From: Eupeodes corollae
Lineage: Eukaryota; Arthropoda; Insecta; Diptera; Syrphidae
DNA length: 64,000 nucleotides
NCBI RefSeq assembly: GCF_945859685.1
Contig: NC_079147.1
Coordinates: forward strand, 210,617,578-210,681,577
Direction of reading: 5' to 3'
This document shows, one piece after another, positions 60,091-64,000 of this stretch. The stretch's first letter is position 1. Every line of letters begins with the position of its first letter. The notes under the pieces are model-generated. The model ran no database searches and was not told the DNA's origin. It saw only the letters and a list, made by a program, of their open reading frames with translations. Position numbers and translations under genes: made by a program.

Positions 60091-60117
60091 TATCGTGTAC
60101 TGTGGCGTATACTTGTT
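60091..60117 (+). repeat. Direct repeat flanking the 60.3-kb mariner relic, left copy
   Basis: TATCGTGTACTGTGGCGTAT ACTTG recurs at 60948-60975 as TATCGTATACTGTAGCGTAT ACTTAC, with both followed by a T run. The two copies bracket the mariner relic in the same direction. Confidence 0.6.
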
Positions 60118-60289
60118 TTTTTTTTTTTTAAAGACAATCTATAAAAATGGGTTGATTTCGACAGCTCTTGATTTTAATTGCTCTTTTACTCTCTTTCAAA
60201 ATATTTTCTTTTATTCAGTCACTAAAGACAAATCATGGCAAGTTACAGCGTCGATTAACACGTTCAAATAATTTAATGGACAACAAAAC

Positions 60290-60870
60290 ATACGTCAAAT
60301 TTGATTTTTTTGAAAATTGATCCCAATTTTGGTCGAAAATCATTTTTAACGATGAGGCTCATTTTTGGAGGAATTACGTACGAAAATAAGCAAAATTGTC
60401 GTCTAATACACGCGAGATTCACAAAGTGTCAACGCATGCACATTAAGTTAATGTTTGAGGATTTTGGGCTGGTAGCTTCATCCATCCGTATTTTTTCTAA
60501 TACCCCCTAATATCACAATATCACGTCAACAGTTATAACTATTTGCTGATGATCTCTAACTTCTTGTGCTGTGAATTAGATGATATGGTTTTAACAAGAT
60601 AACGTTGGGTGTAGCAAAGCTCAAAAATGAATGAATATTCTGCTCGAGCGTGTGTGATTTGACCCTTTCAGAATTTTTCTTTTGGGGCTTTCCTACAAAT
60701 AAATCCAACCCAATGCAACCTTCAAAAGCAAAAATTCGATACGGTCATTCAAATTCAGGTGAATTCATGCATCATCGTAGTCATTGAAAACTGGACCTCT
60801 CGAATACAGCTGCCCTTTAATCGGTGTTATATTTCACACATAATATGGAAAGAACTCTTAAATAAAGATA
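60290..60870 (+). mobile_element. Mariner transposase relic (DD41D-type)
   Basis: The + strand reads, across frames, IFNDEAHFWRNYVRK and KQNCRLI (60345-60400), GFWAGSFIHPYFF (60458-60500), QDNVGCSKAQK (60597-60630), CDLTLSEFFFWG (60653-60690) and VIENWTSRIQL (60780-60810). These are the three catalytic regions and the C-terminus of the same family as the relics at 29.6 and 41.4 kb. The third acidic residue is Glu in place of Asp, and the frame is broken many times. Confidence 0.7.
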
Positions 60871-60947
60871 AAACCTCACTGATATCTCATACACAAATTA
60901 TTTTGTTCCATTTTAAAATCAACCGCGTATCATGGAAACCCCTACAA

Positions 60948-60975
60948 TATCGTATACTGTAGCGTATACTTACTT
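60948..60975 (+). repeat. Direct repeat flanking the 60.3-kb mariner relic, right copy
   Basis: Pairs with 60091-60117, about 23 of 26 bases identical. Confidence 0.6.
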
Positions 60976-61399
60976 TTTTTCTTATTAAAAGCCTTCTTCT
61001 AAAATATGTCATTGATACTCATTCAATTGTATTGTCATTTGTTATTTAATAAATCAATTTGAAATGAATGGAACCCCTAAGTCTGTGACTGTCGATACAT
61101 ACATACTTAGCCCTCTTTCAATCAGAGATGAATCTTCCTGTTGCATATGTTTGAGATGCAACAAGTATACAAAATTGAAAAAAAGACCAGAGTCAAAAAC
61201 AAAAAGAGGGAGTATTCAAAAACAAAAAATACCTGGCAAATCTCACTTGTTGCGTGCCGAAGCCGATTCAAACAATATCCACAAAAATGCAATTCTTGTA
61301 TTGTTTGTAATACACTTCAAACGTAAACACAACATGTTGTAAGTCAATTCATACAATCCACAAACAAAAGAGAGGATAGCGGCGATGCAAAATGGCTCG

Positions 61400-63540
61400 A
61401 CCAATGACCCATGGTCTGTCAGTCAGTCGAAAATCTAAATCCCAATCTGAATTCAAATTCAATCCAAACCAAAGCTAAATATCCACCTCCAGACCTTCCG
61501 ATTCCGAGCGAGTGAGCGAGAGTCTAACATAAAGTTGAGTTCGGTTTGGTTGCCCCTTTCAATTGTTGAATTTATTAGATACAAAGATACACTACGGCTA
61601 CGTCTGACGGTGCTGCGGCGGCCAACGAGGAGTATCTCACTTGCCTCAGAGTTGTGTGTAAAAATATTTTCATTCACATTCGCACCACATCGGCTGATGC
61701 GACTTGTGTGTGCCACAACTGTTGTCGTTGCCTTCGCCATCGTCATCGTCATAGCCATCGCCATCGCCAACATCATCCGTCGTCGTTGTCGCTGTACGCT
61801 GTCGAGTAGTTGCTGCTGTCGAACGCAAATGGAGTTTAAAAGTATCTAAAACATTAATTTGTTGTGTGTACGCGTACTCGTATCTTATAAATATAATTTT
61901 GTCTATAAAACAAAATCAAAATCAAAACATTTGAAACTCAGTGAGATTTGAGATTTAATTATGTGACAACCGTCGTTTGAAGCGCATGTAAATTCTTACG
62001 GTAACTCATTCATTCATTTTTGTTGTTGTTTATCGTTTTTGTGCATAAAAAGATATAAATAATTGCATGCCTAGATACTCCTGCAACGACAGACAGTGGA
62101 GTATCTGCAAGTTTTGAAAGTTGTCAACCGGTCATATCGAATTACTTGCATCTTGTTTTTTTTTTTAAGTTTTATTTAATTAAGATTTTTATGATGATAT
62201 TTTAAAAAAAATTATAATTTGGTGAAATTAAATACACAAAAAGTGAAAATACCTTTGAAAAAAAAAGTTATTGTCAGTTTGATAAAAGAATAAAAAGTAA
62301 ATTAATTTGAATTTAAACAATGATGTCCGAATATCCGGTGGTGGATTTGGATTTTGATTTGAATGGAAATAGAAATTATTGCGAAAAAGTCGCCAAAATG
62401 ATGTTATTACCTTGTGGAGTCGTTTATTATGAGAATTGTATGCTATAGGCAATTGAAAGTATCTCCAATACTGTCTATCTGCAAAATACACTACACTCTA
62501 CTCTATACGTTAGAAATCCCAGTGTGATTATTCAATGTGGGGAAGTGGTATACACCTCTGGAATACCAATTTCTATATCATCAGCCTGAAATCTGAGTAT
62601 CTTTTGTGTTGTGATTTGTGTTTTATTTTTGTTTTTTAAGTTGTTGTTGTTGTTGTCATCGTCATTGTGGTGGATATAAAAGAATTGCAGGAAAAAAGTA
62701 TCATACGAAGAAATTAAATTCAAATTACTATATCTAGTATCTACTCTTAAATTGCATCTAATACTAGATAGAGATACACCAAGAACGCATCCCGCCGAAG
62801 TAGTATATCTTTTTGTTTGTTCTTCCATCATAAAAATACGGCAAGAGTTTGAATTGGTGCAGTGGTGCGGTTTGTTCTTGTGGTTGCAGTGTCGTTGTCG
62901 TTGTTGTCCGGCGGCCGGAGGCGACTCTAACTCGTGTGCGAGGTGAAAGATAGTGCATTTTCCGGTGATAAATAAAATAATATTTATTTTGGATCGCATC
63001 CACCATAGTGTGATTCAAAAGTGATTTTGTGTGCAAATTAAATGAAGTATCTATAAAACCGGCACTACGACCTATCGAGCGAGTATCTTTTTGCTTTACT
63101 CTGTTTTACTATATTTTACTGTTTTTTTTGTTTGTTATTGGTTTGTTTGTAAAATTTAAAAATAGTTTAATTTTTGTTTATTTTCAACGAACAATTTCGG
63201 CTAAAAGAACGCACTTTGATTATCAAGAATAATAAAAAGATATATCTATGTTTGCATAGAGAGAGCGAGCAAGTTATTGGATTTATTTGCCCACATTTTT
63301 CTTCTATTTGTGTTGTCATTTTATTTTTTTTAATCGTCTATCACCGGAAAAGCAGTGGAACGTAACGAATTTCAATTTTTTATACCACAAGGTAGGTTTT
63401 TTATTATTATTTTGCATTTTTAAATATGTATATTTTTATGTTGTAAATTTCAATTATTTTCTATGATATTATAGGTAATAAATACTCTCCACACTTTATG
63501 TCTGCCCTTGGAAATAGCTTTTTTTAACAGGTGACGACGA
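61400..63540. promoter_or_regulatory. Presumed promoter/5' region of an off-window gene, with AGTATCT cluster
   Basis: The region is richer in GC than its surroundings, with CGTCGTC and GCCATCG runs (61730-61800) and CAACAACAA/GTTGTTGTT runs (62640-62660), as in the 5' regions of the two genes above. AGTATCT or its inverse occurs at 61631, 61841, 62073, 62100, 62458, 62596, 62736, 63046 and 63082. A TATAAAA box lies at 63052-63058. No coding exon is recognisable, so the gene presumably continues outside the window. Confidence 0.4.
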
Positions 63541-64000
63541 TGACAACGACGTCGCCAAACCATGACTCTTATATTTAAAGAAAATTATATAGGAATGGAT
63601 AGTCCTTTTGTTATTTTTTATGTAGCTGGATTGCATTCAGTTTTGAATTTTTCGAAACTGAATGCAATAATGTGTGATAATTTATTTAATTGTTTCGAGA
63701 TACAGATCGATGAAGAAAGAGATCTTATTTTAAATTGTTTATATATTTCACATTTGTTTTCTTTGTTTCAATTTCCTGGTTTTTTCACAAGTGACGAATA
63801 AGATTTTCTTCGCATTTTATTTTTTGTCTATTACAAAAGTGACAGTTAATTACTTTGTTTCACGAAGCAAAGTCCAATAAGATTGTGATAATTTATCTAA
63901 TAACTAAACTTTAAGAAAAAAAAAGAAATGCTAAACCGAAAAATTATAAATCCTTAGAGCCAACAATTAAAGACCGTTAAAAAAATAGTTAAAGTTGTTT
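63541..64000. other. AT-rich DNA at window edge, no gene seen
   Basis: A 79-residue + strand frame (63562-63801) has no recognisable motif. It could be part of the first intron of the off-window gene. Confidence 0.35.

Overview
The window is a strongly AT-rich piece of an insect nuclear genome. It is most likely from a dipteran: there are spliced genes with GT-AG introns, abundant decayed non-LTR and mariner-type elements, and runs of CGT/GAC and CAA/GTT trinucleotides in 5' regions as is common in flies. There is no operon structure, no prokaryotic gene, no CRISPR array and no rRNA or tRNA gene that I can support.

Two host genes can be read with confidence, and they converge. (1) On the + strand, three coding exons at 2207-2322, 8396-8606 and 8693-8860 join in frame into a 164-residue CHIC1/CHIC2-family protein (cysteine-rich hydrophobic domain, single fly orthologue). 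Its 6.1-kb first intron is filled with sense-oriented LINE relics, one of which is split by an RTE element. (2) On the - strand, two coding exons at 22475-21566 and 15613-14721 join in frame into a 600-residue Myb/SANT-like (trihelix/MADF-type) DNA-binding protein with a C-terminal coiled coil. Its 6-kb intron holds a mariner relic and a tandem repeat. From about 22.5 kb to 28.6 kb, and again from 61.4 kb to 63.5 kb, there are low-complexity regions that look like promoter or 5'-UTR DNA. The second probably belongs to a gene beyond the right edge.

Most of the rest is a record of transposition. LINE family A (Jockey/CR1-like, no RNase H, poly-A tail) has copies at 4.3-5.8, 6.2-8.2, 32.4-33.5 and 50.9-53.3 kb, plus a scrap at 58.9 kb. 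RTE-type LINE family B has copies at 6.6-7.6, 36.0-38.7, 40.1-41.4, 51.6-53.1 and 56.1-58.9 kb. A third LINE (C) at 56.6-58.9 kb sits inside an RTE copy with a 4-bp target duplication. An I/LOA-like 3' end lies at 25.4-26.3 kb. Five relics of a mariner family with DD41D-type spacing (the spacing reported for 'rosa' elements) lie at 18.7, 29.6-30.6, 41.4-42.1, 53.3-53.9 and 60.3-60.9 kb. One internally deleted classical mariner lies at 31.2-31.95 kb. At least eight non-autonomous elements with terminal inverted repeats are visible, several with clear TA, TAA or TTA target duplications. A tRNA-derived SINE occurs in at least four copies, and its 3' tail matches the 3' tail of the RTE family, which points to an RTE/SINE partnership.

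No new defence or metabolic system is visible. The observations most worth following are the RTE-SINE shared tail, the nested insertions that provide their own empty sites, the DD41D mariner set, a dense AGTATCT motif cluster near 61.6-63.1 kb, and a long hairpin directly after the CHIC stop codon.
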